Of a stretch of DNA of 64,000 nt, positions 51,084 to 60,242 are shown in pieces. Position 1 is the stretch's first letter, and each line of letters opens with the position of its first letter. The position numbers and the translations under genes are program-made. Origin of the DNA: Methylococcaceae bacterium UBA6146 (lineage in GTDB: Bacteria > Pseudomonadota > Gammaproteobacteria > Methylococcales > Methylomonadaceae); NCBI GenBank assembly GCA_002422395.1, contig DIUY01000021.1, positions 1 to 64,000 on the forward strand. The letters are read 5' to 3'. The notes under the pieces are model-generated. The model saw nothing but the letters and a program-made list of their open reading frames with translations. It had not been told where the DNA came from and did not search any database.

Positions 51084-51806
51084 ATGAAAAAAATCTTCAC
51101 GATTGCCGCGTTGTCACTGATGGGGCTAGCATTACCGAATGCTAACGCCGATGAAAACGCCATTAAAAAAGCTTTTGCCAAGTCTATGCCGGAAGTCAAA
51201 ATTGATTCTGTCAAACCGTCTGAAGTCAAAGGTATCTATGAAGTTGTGGTTGGCTCCACTATTATTTATGCCACTGAGGACGGTAAATATTTGTTTCAGG
51301 GCCGCTTGATTGATGTTGATTCGCGTACTGATTTAACAGAAAAAAAATTAGCGGCGACCCGACTGGCGGCGCTTGAAAAAATGGGTCAGGATAATATGAT
51401 TATCTTTAAGCCTAAGATACCCAAATATACCGTGTCTATTTTCACTGACATTGATTGTGGCTACTGCCGTAAGTTGCATTCGGAAATTGACCAATACCTT
51501 GCCGAAGGCATTACTATCCAGTATTTGTTCTTCCCTAGGGCAGGCAAAGGTTCTGACTCATATAACAAAGCAGTCTCCGTTTGGTGTGCCGATGACCGCA
51601 ACGCAGCTTTGACATCGGCTAAAAAAGACCAAAAAGTGCCGGCTAAAACGTGCGCTAATCCAGTTGATGAACACATGAAGTTGGCCGAAGCTTTTGAAGT
51701 CAAGGGCACCCCGATGATTGTCACGGAAAAAGGTAATATTTACCCTGGTTATTTGCCCGCGAAGCAATTGGTTGAAGCCCTAGAAAGCGAAAAATTGCCA
51801 AATTAA
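51084..51806 (+). CDS. dsbC: periplasmic disulfide isomerase DsbC
   Basis: The 240-residue exported protein has a signal peptide ending PNANA, an N-terminal dimerisation domain and a thioredoxin domain with active site CGYC (IFTDIDCGYCRKLHSEI). The cis-proline region is VKGTPMIV. It corrects wrong disulfides, useful for the many periplasmic c-type cytochromes expected here. Confidence 0.93.
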   Translation: MKKIFTIAALSLMGLALPNANADENAIKKAFAKSMPEVKIDSVKPSEVKGIYEVVVGSTIIYATEDGKYLFQGRLIDVDSRTDLTEKKLAATRLAALEKMGQDNMIIFKPKIPKYTVSIFTDIDCGYCRKLHSEIDQYLAEGITIQYLFFPRAGKGSDSYNKAVSVWCADDRNAALTSAKKDQKVPAKTCANPVDEHMKLAEAFEVKGTPMIVTEKGNIYPGYLPAKQLVEALESEKLPN

Positions 51807-51846
51807 GCAATAGATATACCCATAGCCCTGAGCCAAGGAGTCTGTC

Positions 51847-52485
51847 ATGAATTTTACACCTGCCTTATTACCTCGTTTAGTCGAAGCAATTGCTACGGCT
51901 ATCGAAACTAATGCTGAAGAAGTGACCGCCCTGGATCAGGCTATCGGTGATGGCGACCATGTCATTAATCTGCAACGCGGCATTAATGCGCTGATGGCCC
52001 AGCGTGATGAGCTGGCGGGCCTTGATTGGCCTGCGGCCTGGAAAAAAATCGGTATGACATTAATGTCGACAATAGGTGGTGCGTCAGGCTCTTTGTTCGG
52101 AACGCTCTTTGTTGCTATGGCTAAAGCCGCGCGTGAACAGCCATTAACCCAGCAAGGCTTCGCCACAATTTTTTCTCAAGCCGTGGAAGCGGTCAAGCAG
52201 CGGGGCAGGTCGGATGTGGGTGAAAAAACCCTGTTGGATGTATTAGGGCCAGTCGCCGACACTTTGCAGTTGGCGGCGGCAAATGCCACGGCATGTGCCA
52301 CTCTGCTCGAAAATGTCTCTGATGTGGCCGTTGCGGGCGCCGAATCTACCCGCGACATGCTCGCCACCAAAGGCCGGGCGGCTTTTTTGGAAGAGCGTAG
52401 CCGTGGTCATGTTGATGCGGGCGCTAAAACCACCCAATTAATGATTTGCGCCCTTGTCGGTGTTTTGTTAACAACCCCAGCGTAA
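51847..52485 (+). CDS. dhaL: dihydroxyacetone kinase subunit L
   Basis: The 212-residue nucleotide-binding subunit has the metal/ADP motifs LDQAIGDGDHVINLQRG (residues 29-45) and GGASGSLFGTLF (near 78), and ends GAKTTQLM. DhaL passes phosphate to dihydroxyacetone bound on DhaK. Its last 18 bases overlap the end of the convergent dhaK gene, rather than following dhaK in an operon as usual. Confidence 0.92.
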   Translation: MNFTPALLPRLVEAIATAIETNAEEVTALDQAIGDGDHVINLQRGINALMAQRDELAGLDWPAAWKKIGMTLMSTIGGASGSLFGTLFVAMAKAAREQPLTQQGFATIFSQAVEAVKQRGRSDVGEKTLLDVLGPVADTLQLAAANATACATLLENVSDVAVAGAESTRDMLATKGRAAFLEERSRGHVDAGAKTTQLMICALVGVLLTTPA

Positions 52486-53457
52486 AGCGGCGGTGTGGAC
52501 AGGCGCATCCCAAAGCCGCATCAGTTCGTCATCCATTAAGCTCAGTGTAATCGAGCATCCGGCCATGTCCAACGATGTCGTGTAATTGCCGACCAGTGAA
52601 CGGGTTATGTTAAGCCCGCGTTTTTGCCAGAATTGCTCAGCCAGTTCATAAATCAAGTATAACTCCATCAAGGGCGTTGCGCCGAAGCCATTAATATGCA
52701 GCAGTACGCGCTGGCCTCTTTGTGGATTCAATTCGGCATGGATTTCGGCGGCAATATGCTCGACAATTTCTGCGGCACTGCTTAGTTTTTGGGTTTCGCG
52801 GCCATGCTCCCCGTGAATGCCAACCCCCATTTCCATTTCATTTTCCGTTAGCCCGAAAGTGGGCTTCCCTAATGCGGGTACAGTGCAACTGCTTAGTGCG
52901 ACCCCCATCGAGGCGGTGGCAAGGTTCACTTTATCGCCCAAGGCTTTGCAGCTAGCCAGATCAGCGCCGCTTTCTGCGGCTGCGCCGACGATTTTTTCAA
53001 CAATCAAAGTCCCCGCCACGCCGCGCCGGCCAACGCTGTGCGTTTTGGGTAAGGATACGTCGTCATCCACTAGAACCGTCATATTTGGGCAGTCCAGCAT
53101 TTCACCGGCAATTTCAAAGTTCATCACATCCCCGGCGTAGTTTTTGACGATAAACAGGACGCCGCTGCCTTGCTCTACAGTTTGTGCGGCTGCCAGCATT
53201 TGGTCGGGGGTTGGTGAAGTGAAAATTTGGCCGGGACAGGCCGCATCCAACATGCCGGCACCGACAAAACCGACATGCAATGGCTCGTGTCCCGAACCTC
53301 CACCGGAGATGAGCGCGACCTTGCCTTGTTTACCAAGGGCCACACGCTTGACGTAGCGGGGTTGGCTGTTGAGCCGGACAATATCCGCATGGGCTTTAGC
53401 GAAACCGCTTAAACTTTCGTCAAGCAGTGTGTCAACATTGTTGAGGAATTTTTTCAT
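52468..53457 (-). CDS. dhaK: dihydroxyacetone kinase subunit K
   Basis: The 329-residue subunit binds dihydroxyacetone as a hemiaminal on a His in the GVGIHGEHGRE region (about residues 215-225). LISGGGSGHEPLHVGFVG and the PDQML loop also fit. The ATG at 53457 with GGGAG upstream is preferred over a GTG nine bases earlier. No dhaM is present, so the phosphoryl donor (PTS or ATP) is undetermined. Confidence 0.92.
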   Translation of the reverse strand: MKKFLNNVDTLLDESLSGFAKAHADIVRLNSQPRYVKRVALGKQGKVALISGGGSGHEPLHVGFVGAGMLDAACPGQIFTSPTPDQMLAAAQTVEQGSGVLFIVKNYAGDVMNFEIAGEMLDCPNMTVLVDDDVSLPKTHSVGRRGVAGTLIVEKIVGAAAESGADLASCKALGDKVNLATASMGVALSSCTVPALGKPTFGLTENEMEMGVGIHGEHGRETQKLSSAAEIVEHIAAEIHAELNPQRGQRVLLHINGFGATPLMELYLIYELAEQFWQKRGLNITRSLVGNYTTSLDMAGCSITLSLMDDELMRLWDAPVHTAALRWGC

Positions 53458-53469
53458 GATCAACACTCC

Positions 53470-54285
53470 CTAGTTGGCTGGGTAGTTGCCTTGCAATGCC
53501 AGCGTGACGGCGCGAATATCGGGCATAACCCAAGTTGGTTGGTAGTCAGACGTTTTTAGGTCTCCTTCAGTCGATACGCCAGTGAGCACCATAAGGCTGC
53601 GTATCCCGGTGCGTACAGCTCCAAGAATATCAGTTTCCAAACGGTCGCCGATAGCGATGGTTTCGCTGGTGTTTGTGCCTAATAATGCCATCGCCTGTTG
53701 GTAAATAATAGGCTCAGGCTTACCTATAATAATCGGTTCAACCCCAGTGGCGACTTGTAAGGCGGCTAAAATAGCGCCATTGCCGTGGGTGATGCCATAT
53801 TCGGTTGGTAGGGTGGTGTCGGCGTTGGTGCCGATAAATTTTGCACCGGCGCGGATATTAAGTGTGGCGGTTGCCAATTTGTCCCAGGTCAATGTTTGGT
53901 CTTTACCACAAACGACAATATCCGCGTCCAATTCATAAAGTCCTGTCACGGTAAATCCGTGCTCTTTCAGCGGTTCGCTAGCGCCATCTTCACCGACCAC
54001 AAACACCCGTGTGTTGGCAGGGTCTTCATGTTGGCTCAGGTACAATGCGGTTGCTATACCTGAAGTTAGTATTTCATTTGGCGTGACGGTAACGCCCATG
54101 CTTGCCAGCTTGTTGACATATTGTTCGCGGGTCAAACTGGCATTGTTGGTTGCCAGTATGAAGCGGATTTGTTGTTCGCGTAGCGTGTGGAAAAATTCAG
54201 CCAAACCGGGCATTGGCTGGGAGCCGTGCCATAACACCCCATCCATATCAATAATTAGGGCGCGAATAGAGGTAAAAGAATCCAT
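53470..54285 (-). CDS. NagD-type HAD-IIA phosphatase
   Basis: From the ATG at 54285 the product has 271 residues, the usual length of HAD-IIA hydrolases. Motif I is IDMDGVLWHG (DxD), motif II FILATNNAS, and GKPEPIIYQQAM with GDRLETDI form motifs III and IV. Family members dephosphorylate nucleotides, phosphoglycolate or glycerol phosphate. Lying 12 bases upstream of dhaK on the same strand, it may act on triose or glycerol phosphates. Longer in-frame codons to 54384 look untranslated. Confidence 0.85.
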   Translation of the reverse strand: MDSFTSIRALIIDMDGVLWHGSQPMPGLAEFFHTLREQQIRFILATNNASLTREQYVNKLASMGVTVTPNEILTSGIATALYLSQHEDPANTRVFVVGEDGASEPLKEHGFTVTGLYELDADIVVCGKDQTLTWDKLATATLNIRAGAKFIGTNADTTLPTEYGITHGNGAILAALQVATGVEPIIIGKPEPIIYQQAMALLGTNTSETIAIGDRLETDILGAVRTGIRSLMVLTGVSTEGDLKTSDYQPTWVMPDIRAVTLALQGNYPAN

Positions 54286-54395
54286 AAATGTTGTGTCTCT
54301 TAAAATAAGGGTGGGATTAGAGGCTAGTGAGCATAAGGGGTTTGTTTTGGCTTGTCCAGTGTCCTTATTCCGCTTAGTTGTCACTTTGCCAGAAT

Positions 54396-54428
54396 AAAAA
54401 AACCCGCTATGGAAGCGGGTTTTCTTTT
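54396..54428. terminator. bidirectional terminator near the OmpA-like gene
   Basis: AAACCCGCT and AGCGGGTTT form a nine-pair stem with loop ATGGA. T runs follow on both strands. On the minus strand it ends the OmpA-like transcript. Confidence 0.85.
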
Positions 54429-54451
54429 ACTGCATTTGGTGATGGATTGGC

Positions 54452-55507
54452 TTAATTACCAGTCCAGATCAGCTCAACGCGACGGTTCATTGATCTGCCT
54501 TCTTCGGTGTTGTTATCAGCAACCGGTTGGCTTTCACCGTAGCCTCTAGCAATCAGCCTGTTGGTGACGCCTTTCATTTGCAGATAATCCACAACAGATT
54601 GTGAACGTCTTTCTGACAGTCCCATGTTGTGGGCATAACTGCCTTCGCTGCTGGTGTGGCCGTGAACTTCTATATCATCTTTTTCAGGGTAAGAGATCAG
54701 GCTTGCTGCGACACCGTCAAGTATGGCCATCGCATTAACTGTCAGTTCCGCTGAGTCGACTATGAAGTTGACGCCTTTTAGCTCCAGGCTAACAGGGCAG
54801 CCTTGGTAATCAACTTTACTGCCTGAGATTGTATTGGCGCATTGATCCTGGCAATCGTTGACGCCGTCATTATCAGAGTCCAATGTTGAACAGTCGGGCG
54901 CTGCCACAGGGGCAGGGGCTGGCATTTCAAATTTGGCGACGGCGGTTGGTTTTGCACCAAACGGGACCACGAAGCCGACGTTGACGACCATGTCATGGAA
55001 TTCATCAGTGTCACGGCCGAATGTGGTGTCGAAGTTGTTGTTGTAGCGGTAGCGGACATCGCTGCGCAACAGGAAGTTGTCGTGCAATTCATAGGTGAAG
55101 CCTGCCCCTGCCTCACCGATGAAGGATGGCTCTTCAGTATTGCCTAAGCGGGTGTTCATACCGCCCAAACCAATCACAGTGTAAGGTGCGAAAGCGTTAC
55201 GTGAGAAAAAATATTGCACGTCGGCGGTGGCGCCAGCCAGTTGCCATTCAGCGCCATTCACGCCTGGTTTTTGGTCAAAGCCTTGGTAAAAACCTTTTAG
55301 TTCAACATTAAAATGTTCGTTGATGATTTTGCCTATGCCTAGGCCGCCGCCCCAGCCATCTTGGGCACCGCGGTCGCCGCCAGTGTGAATGAAGGTGGCG
55401 AATGGTGCGGCATACCATCTGTTGTCTAGAAATTCATCGGCTTGGGCAAGCGGCATAACTGCCATGCCCGTAAAGGTTGCAACCGCCAATAGGTGTTTTT
55501 TTATCAT
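54452..55507 (-). CDS. OmpA family outer membrane protein
   Basis: The 351-residue protein has a signal peptide (cleaved after PLAQA), an eight-stranded-barrel-type N-terminal domain (to about residue 195), a Pro/Ala linker, a thrombospondin-type-3-like calcium motif (DSDNDGVNDCQDQCAN) with paired cysteines, and a C-terminal OmpA peptidoglycan-binding domain (HGHTSSEGSYAHNMGLSERR). It tethers the outer membrane to the cell wall. Ribosome-binding site GAGGAAAA precedes the ATG. Confidence 0.92.
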   Translation of the reverse strand: MIKKHLLAVATFTGMAVMPLAQADEFLDNRWYAAPFATFIHTGGDRGAQDGWGGGLGIGKIINEHFNVELKGFYQGFDQKPGVNGAEWQLAGATADVQYFFSRNAFAPYTVIGLGGMNTRLGNTEEPSFIGEAGAGFTYELHDNFLLRSDVRYRYNNNFDTTFGRDTDEFHDMVVNVGFVVPFGAKPTAVAKFEMPAPAPVAAPDCSTLDSDNDGVNDCQDQCANTISGSKVDYQGCPVSLELKGVNFIVDSAELTVNAMAILDGVAASLISYPEKDDIEVHGHTSSEGSYAHNMGLSERRSQSVVDYLQMKGVTNRLIARGYGESQPVADNNTEEGRSMNRRVELIWTGN

Positions 55508-55634
55508 GATATTTTCCTCGTAAAGTTATAACAATTGGTAAATCATTTAGGTTAAAAATAACTGCAATGCCTTGTAAATAAGGCAAATGAACAGGGTAAA
55601 CCCCCCGCTTCGCTTAAGCGGTCTCGTCTACCGT

Positions 55635-55685
55635 ATAGTGGCGTTGTATTGATTTGCCTTGATACAACACTATGTTGGTTTTTTA
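55635..55685. promoter_or_regulatory. imperfect hairpin between prsK and the OmpA-like gene
   Basis: ATAGT plus GTTGTAT (three-base bulge between them) pair with ATACAAC plus ACTAT around a 12-base loop. On the plus strand six T residues follow shortly after. Its use is unclear: it lies downstream of prsK and upstream of the OmpA-like gene. Confidence 0.3.
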
Positions 55686-55753
55686 CAAATTTGTTCATTA
55701 TATTCAATGCTGCTTATTAATCAAGGCAATTACATATTTAGGTGGATTTTTAT

Positions 55754-57835
55754 CTATACGTTTGGCAAATTTGCCAACGGTAGGTGGAGGGTGAAGGTGG
55801 TCCCCACCTCTGGCACACTTTCAACAGTAAAGGCGCCGCCGTTTTTTAAGATGTAATCCCGTGCCTCATAAACGCCAATCCCCATGCCGGCGTTGCCCTT
55901 GGTGGTGTCAAACGGCTTGAATAAGCGTTCGGCTATAAATTTGTCATCCATACCTAATCCATTGTCTATGATTTTGATAATAGCTTGTTGTTCATTTTTG
56001 CTCAATTCTAGCCTTACAAACCCATCATCGGCCGTCGCATCTTGGGCATTTTGCACCAGATGCCCCAGGATAGCGGTCATTGTTGTTTTTTCGCCAATAA
56101 TTTCAATAAGGTCATCGCTTGTCAGACATTCAAGGTGCGGGGTGTTTGCAGATTGTTGTAAGGAGACATCATGAACAATGGCGGCCAGGTTGATAATGGT
56201 TTTTTGATTGTTGCTGATGTCGCCTTTTTTTAGCTGGCCAAGAATATGGTCGATTTTGCTGACCACATTTTCCAGTGTCGCTATCGAATCATCTATAAAT
56301 TCAGGGTTACGGCGATGTTTTTCGGCATTTTTTACAATTAACGAAATTTGGGCGACCAAATTTTTAAGGTCATGGACAAGATAGGCTGAGATGCGGTTAT
56401 AGGCTTCAAATTGTTTGGCTTGGGACAAGGCGTCGCTGGTCTTGTTAAGCGCCATTACATTGGCCAACTGCATGCCCACTGTTTTTAATATGTCGTGGTC
56501 TTCCCAGTTAAGTATTCGGGGGATTTTTGCCTGAGTTAGCACCACAAAAGCGCTCAGGGTGTTTTGTAAAAATAAGGGGACAATTAGCCATATTTTCTTA
56601 TCTTTAGCCGACCAATATGATAAGTCCACGCCTGCATAACGCTCAGGCGAGCTGGACAATTCCAGCAAATCGACGACCCATTTTTTTTTAGTCATAAAGG
56701 CGGCTAACGACGAATCCGCCGGGATGATGGGTGGTGAATTAAAGCCCAGGTTTTTTTGCTCGCTCAGATAGAAATCGCCTTGCTCGTTTTTTAACCATAG
56801 ACCACCGCCTGAGCAATCTGCCAGACCGGTCATGGTTTTGATAATAAGTGCCGACAATTCGTCAAGTGTCTCTAATTCCGCAATGTTTCTGCTGAGCTTA
56901 AGCCACTCGTCGCGGTAATCGTAACGGTAGTGAAAAAAATGTTTGCTTAAATAAAACTTAAGCAGCGCCCTGATTTTGCCTGAAGTGAACAATATGACCA
57001 GTAACAGGGCGGCCGAAAAAATGAAGACGATTTGAGCCACTTTCCCCCAGTCACCGCCATAATCCCTAATATAGAAACCTGCCATGGACATTAAGATTAG
57101 ATAAGCGCTGGCACTTAATAAAACGGTGGAATGGAACGCGAATTTTCTTGATATCGTAAACCCTACAACGGTGTTGGTTTGTAGGCGCCGCAAGGCAATT
57201 GCCAATAGCGGTGTTATCAGCGCATTAAGCACTCCCCTTGAATTCCAAAGCACGGAATCAATTTGGACAAACAGCAGCGATTTGCTGTAGACGATAAAAT
57301 CCACGGCAAATATAGCCCCTAGGCCAAGGCATAGAAACTTAATCGTCCAACGGAATTCAGTGACGGCATTACGGTAAAGTTGCTCTATTAAAACTAGGCC
57401 GATGACCGCGAAGAGCAAATGGGAGGTTAAGCGGATGGGGGTTTTTGCCCCGACCAGTTGTTTGACGTAAAAAAGGGTGCCGCTGGATATTTCTAATATG
57501 AAAATGCAGACCATAAAGAGGGCGACTGCGTGGGCGGTTCTGGATAGGCGCAATAGCCCGTAATTGCTATTGAATTGTTGCCTTGATATGAGGATGTTGA
57601 GCAAAAAAAACCAAGCGGCATTGCGCAAGGTTTCATACGCTAGGCTGTTTGAGATAGATAAATTATCACCATGCAAGGCAAAAGCGGCGAGTCCGCTCCA
57701 AAGCAGGGAGCAAGCGATTGCCGCAATAACCGCTGGGGTGAGCGGGTTTTTTTTAATCCCTACCAGCGCCCAAAGCAATAATAAAAGATAGGCCACCGCC
57801 GCAGTTAAGTAACTGTAATAAGGGTAATTTCCCAT
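55754..57835 (-). CDS. prsK: PEP-CTERM/XrtA system histidine kinase PrsK
   Basis: The 693-residue sensor kinase has about eight N-terminal membrane helices (residues 1-285), a GAF-like domain (about 310-470), a phosphoacceptor segment around AYLVHDLKNLVAQISLI, and an ATPase domain with HLVQNAQDATADD and DNGLGMDDKFI...GMGIGVYEARDYI. This is the PrsK pattern, which with PrsR controls exopolysaccharide and PEP-CTERM genes. PrsR and exosortase are not in the window. Confidence 0.9.
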   Translation of the reverse strand: MGNYPYYSYLTAAVAYLLLLLWALVGIKKNPLTPAVIAAIACSLLWSGLAAFALHGDNLSISNSLAYETLRNAAWFFLLNILISRQQFNSNYGLLRLSRTAHAVALFMVCIFILEISSGTLFYVKQLVGAKTPIRLTSHLLFAVIGLVLIEQLYRNAVTEFRWTIKFLCLGLGAIFAVDFIVYSKSLLFVQIDSVLWNSRGVLNALITPLLAIALRRLQTNTVVGFTISRKFAFHSTVLLSASAYLILMSMAGFYIRDYGGDWGKVAQIVFIFSAALLLVILFTSGKIRALLKFYLSKHFFHYRYDYRDEWLKLSRNIAELETLDELSALIIKTMTGLADCSGGGLWLKNEQGDFYLSEQKNLGFNSPPIIPADSSLAAFMTKKKWVVDLLELSSSPERYAGVDLSYWSAKDKKIWLIVPLFLQNTLSAFVVLTQAKIPRILNWEDHDILKTVGMQLANVMALNKTSDALSQAKQFEAYNRISAYLVHDLKNLVAQISLIVKNAEKHRRNPEFIDDSIATLENVVSKIDHILGQLKKGDISNNQKTIINLAAIVHDVSLQQSANTPHLECLTSDDLIEIIGEKTTMTAILGHLVQNAQDATADDGFVRLELSKNEQQAIIKIIDNGLGMDDKFIAERLFKPFDTTKGNAGMGIGVYEARDYILKNGGAFTVESVPEVGTTFTLHLPLANLPNV

Positions 57836-58175
57836 GATTTGGATACGTCTTAAAAAATTTGAATTTGTTGGATAACGCTAAAAACACACAATTTAGAGAG
57901 TGTGGAAGCAAAAATCAGCTTGGCGGTTATCGAAAAGCTGTTCGACTGCCAAGCGAATCCGGTCTATAAGAATGTAAGGCGCTTTTAGGCGAGGGGGCGT
58001 CAATTTAGCACCTGCCTGGAAATCCAAGGGTCAAAGTATGTTTTGATTCTATGGGCAATAAAAAAACGAGTGGGTTAAGAAAATAAGAATATTTTCGCTT
58101 ATCCCTTCAGATAACCGGCCCTAAATGTCAATGAAGCGGTTAAGGATGCCAATCCGCGCCGTTTTACAATAGCCC
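57836..58175. other. intergenic region prsK-hemerythrin
   Basis: The 340 bases include the prsK upstream region with a nested inverted repeat and the 3' flank of the hemerythrin gene. I see no gene and no clean terminator. Confidence 0.5.
57918..57954. promoter_or_regulatory. nested inverted repeat upstream of prsK
   Basis: GCTTGGC (57918-57924) pairs with GCCAAGC (57948-57954), and inside it TCGAA pairs with TTCGA. It is centred about 100 bases upstream of prsK and could be an operator or a leader hairpin. Confidence 0.35.
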
Positions 58176-58754
58176 CTACTGCTGGCCACCATCGTTAAGC
58201 GCAGCTAACTTTGTTTCCAGTTGATGGCAACGCTCTATCGACATTTGCCACAAATCCAAAACCGAATCTAGCATCAGGCGGGTGACGGACACGTCATATT
58301 TGATGGTATGCCTTGCTTCATAAGCTTGTTCTGGCGTTGCGCCGTGCTGGATGGCAAAGAGTTGTGCGGCCATTGTTTGGTCAGTCCCCAAAATATGGAA
58401 AGTTAGCCAAGAGGTGATAAAGCGCACTAACTTTTCTGAGATAACTATCAAATCGTCTTCCGTGCATAGGTGTTCCCACATGTTTTTCGTATCATAGATA
58501 AACGATTTATGTTCCATGCGGTGGATATTGAGATGTCTGGGATCTATCTTGCTGTGCGCCATCAGCAATTCTTCATCGACAAAATGTTTGTCCGAGTATG
58601 CGATCAGTTCTTCCAAAATACCATTAATCACCGCTTCACTAGGATCGCCCTGCTTAAAGCTATTAGACAATGAATTGAGCAGCTCGAATAGCTTTTGGTG
58701 TTGGGTGTCAACCAACTCTATATGTGTGGCAAAAGTGTCTGACCAAAGTAACAT
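58176..58754 (-). CDS. bacteriohemerythrin
   Basis: The 192-residue protein starts at the ATG behind AAAGGAGAATAAA. Iron ligands appear in HIELVDTQHQKLFELLN, HFVDEELLM, HLNIHRMEHKSF and FHILGTDQTM, matching the four-helix di-iron oxygen carrier. A C-terminal extension of about 60 residues is unassigned. In methanotrophs hemerythrins are thought to supply oxygen to particulate methane monooxygenase; here that is only a possibility. Confidence 0.92.
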   Translation of the reverse strand: MLLWSDTFATHIELVDTQHQKLFELLNSLSNSFKQGDPSEAVINGILEELIAYSDKHFVDEELLMAHSKIDPRHLNIHRMEHKSFIYDTKNMWEHLCTEDDLIVISEKLVRFITSWLTFHILGTDQTMAAQLFAIQHGATPEQAYEARHTIKYDVSVTRLMLDSVLDLWQMSIERCHQLETKLAALNDGGQQ

Positions 58755-58894
58755 TTTATTCTCCTTTACGGGATTGTTGAAAATAGCGCCATATAATGGT
58801 TGGCTGGCAAACATATTCGCCATACCGGAAGCTGTGGGATAATGCTCAGTTTTGCAGTGTTATGGCTGCTTCTTTATTAATTGATTAATTAACT

Positions 58895-60184
58895 ATGTTA
58901 GTTTACCTTAAAACGCTCGGCTGCCGCCTTAACGAAGCGGAGCTGGAGACTTGGGCCCAAGGTTTCCAGAAGGCCGGCCATGAAATCACCCGCCAGGCGC
59001 AAGCCGCGCATATTATCGTCCTTAACTCTTGCGCCGTCACTCAAGATGCGGCGCGTAAGTCACGCCAGCTGATCCGCCGCATACACCGTGACAATCCCCA
59101 TGCCAAATTGGTCGTTAGCGGCTGTTACGCCACCTTAAATCAAGATGAGGCGGCCACCACTTTAGGTGTCGATCTGGTCGTCAGCAACCAGGATAAACAC
59201 CAGTTGGTCGAAAAAACCTTAACTGAGCTGGATATGTCCGTTATGCCGACACTTTCGACCGAACCGGGGGAGGTTTCTTTATTCACCCGTGGGCGGCAAC
59301 GCGCTTTTGTTAAAGTGCAGGACGGCTGCCGTTACCGTTGCACCTTCTGTATAGTCACCATCGCCAGAGGCGACGAAACCAGCCGTCCGATAGCGGCGGT
59401 TGTTGAAGAAATCAATGCGTTGCACCAGCAGGGCATTAACGAAGTTATTTTAACGGGTGTGCATTTGGGCGGTTATGGTGGCGATTTGGGCAATAATCTA
59501 GCCGATTTGATTAGGGCAATATTTGCCCAAACCGCCATCCCCCGGCTTAGGTTGGGGTCTTTGGAACCTTGGGAATTGCCCGCCGATTTTTTTGAATTGT
59601 TCCAGAACCCGCGTTTGATGCCGCACTTGCATTTGCCTTTACAAAGTGGTTCGGATTCTGTGCTGCGCCGTATGGCCAGACGGTGTAAAACGGACGAATT
59701 CACTGCGATTGTCAAACAATTGCGCGAGCACATTGCGCATTTTAATATCACTACGGACATTATCGTAGGGTTTCCAGGCGAAACTGAGCAGGAATGGCGG
59801 GATAGCTTTGACTTTATCAAGCAAACCGGTTTCGGCCATATTCATATCTTCACTTATTCTAGGCGTGAGGGGACTAAGGCGGCCACTTTACCAAACCAAG
59901 TGGATAATGCGGTCAAAAAACAACGTAGCCAGCAGTTGCATCAACTTGCCGAGGTAATGAAGCAAGAGTTTTGCCAAAGCAATCTGGGCAGCACGTTTCC
60001 GGTGTTGTGGGAAGCCTACAGCGAGCCTTATTCAGATGACGAACAACGGGTCTTCGGTTATACGCCCAATTATCTTCGGGTTGGCTGTATAATCAGCAGG
60101 CGAATCAGTCTTGAAAACCAGACCATTAACGCCCGGCTGACATCTGTCGATGGTGATTGCATCATGGCGGAACGCGTCGGCTGA
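58895..60184 (+). CDS. mtaB: tRNA t6A37 methylthiotransferase MtaB
   Basis: The 429-residue radical SAM enzyme converts t6A37 of ANN-decoding tRNAs to ms2t6A. It has the N-terminal methylthiotransferase domain with cysteines in LGCRLNEAE, NSCAV and SGCYAT, the radical SAM cluster CRYRCTFC (about 145-152) and a C-terminal TRAM-like end. The lone MtaB type fits better than MiaB because of the CRLNEAELE start. Confidence 0.94.
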   Translation: MLVYLKTLGCRLNEAELETWAQGFQKAGHEITRQAQAAHIIVLNSCAVTQDAARKSRQLIRRIHRDNPHAKLVVSGCYATLNQDEAATTLGVDLVVSNQDKHQLVEKTLTELDMSVMPTLSTEPGEVSLFTRGRQRAFVKVQDGCRYRCTFCIVTIARGDETSRPIAAVVEEINALHQQGINEVILTGVHLGGYGGDLGNNLADLIRAIFAQTAIPRLRLGSLEPWELPADFFELFQNPRLMPHLHLPLQSGSDSVLRRMARRCKTDEFTAIVKQLREHIAHFNITTDIIVGFPGETEQEWRDSFDFIKQTGFGHIHIFTYSRREGTKAATLPNQVDNAVKKQRSQQLHQLAEVMKQEFCQSNLGSTFPVLWEAYSEPYSDDEQRVFGYTPNYLRVGCIISRRISLENQTINARLTSVDGDCIMAERVG

Positions 60185-60242
60185 CTAGGTTTAAGGGCTT
60201 TAACGGCGACCATCAAATTAACGGCTAACGGGAGAGGATGTG

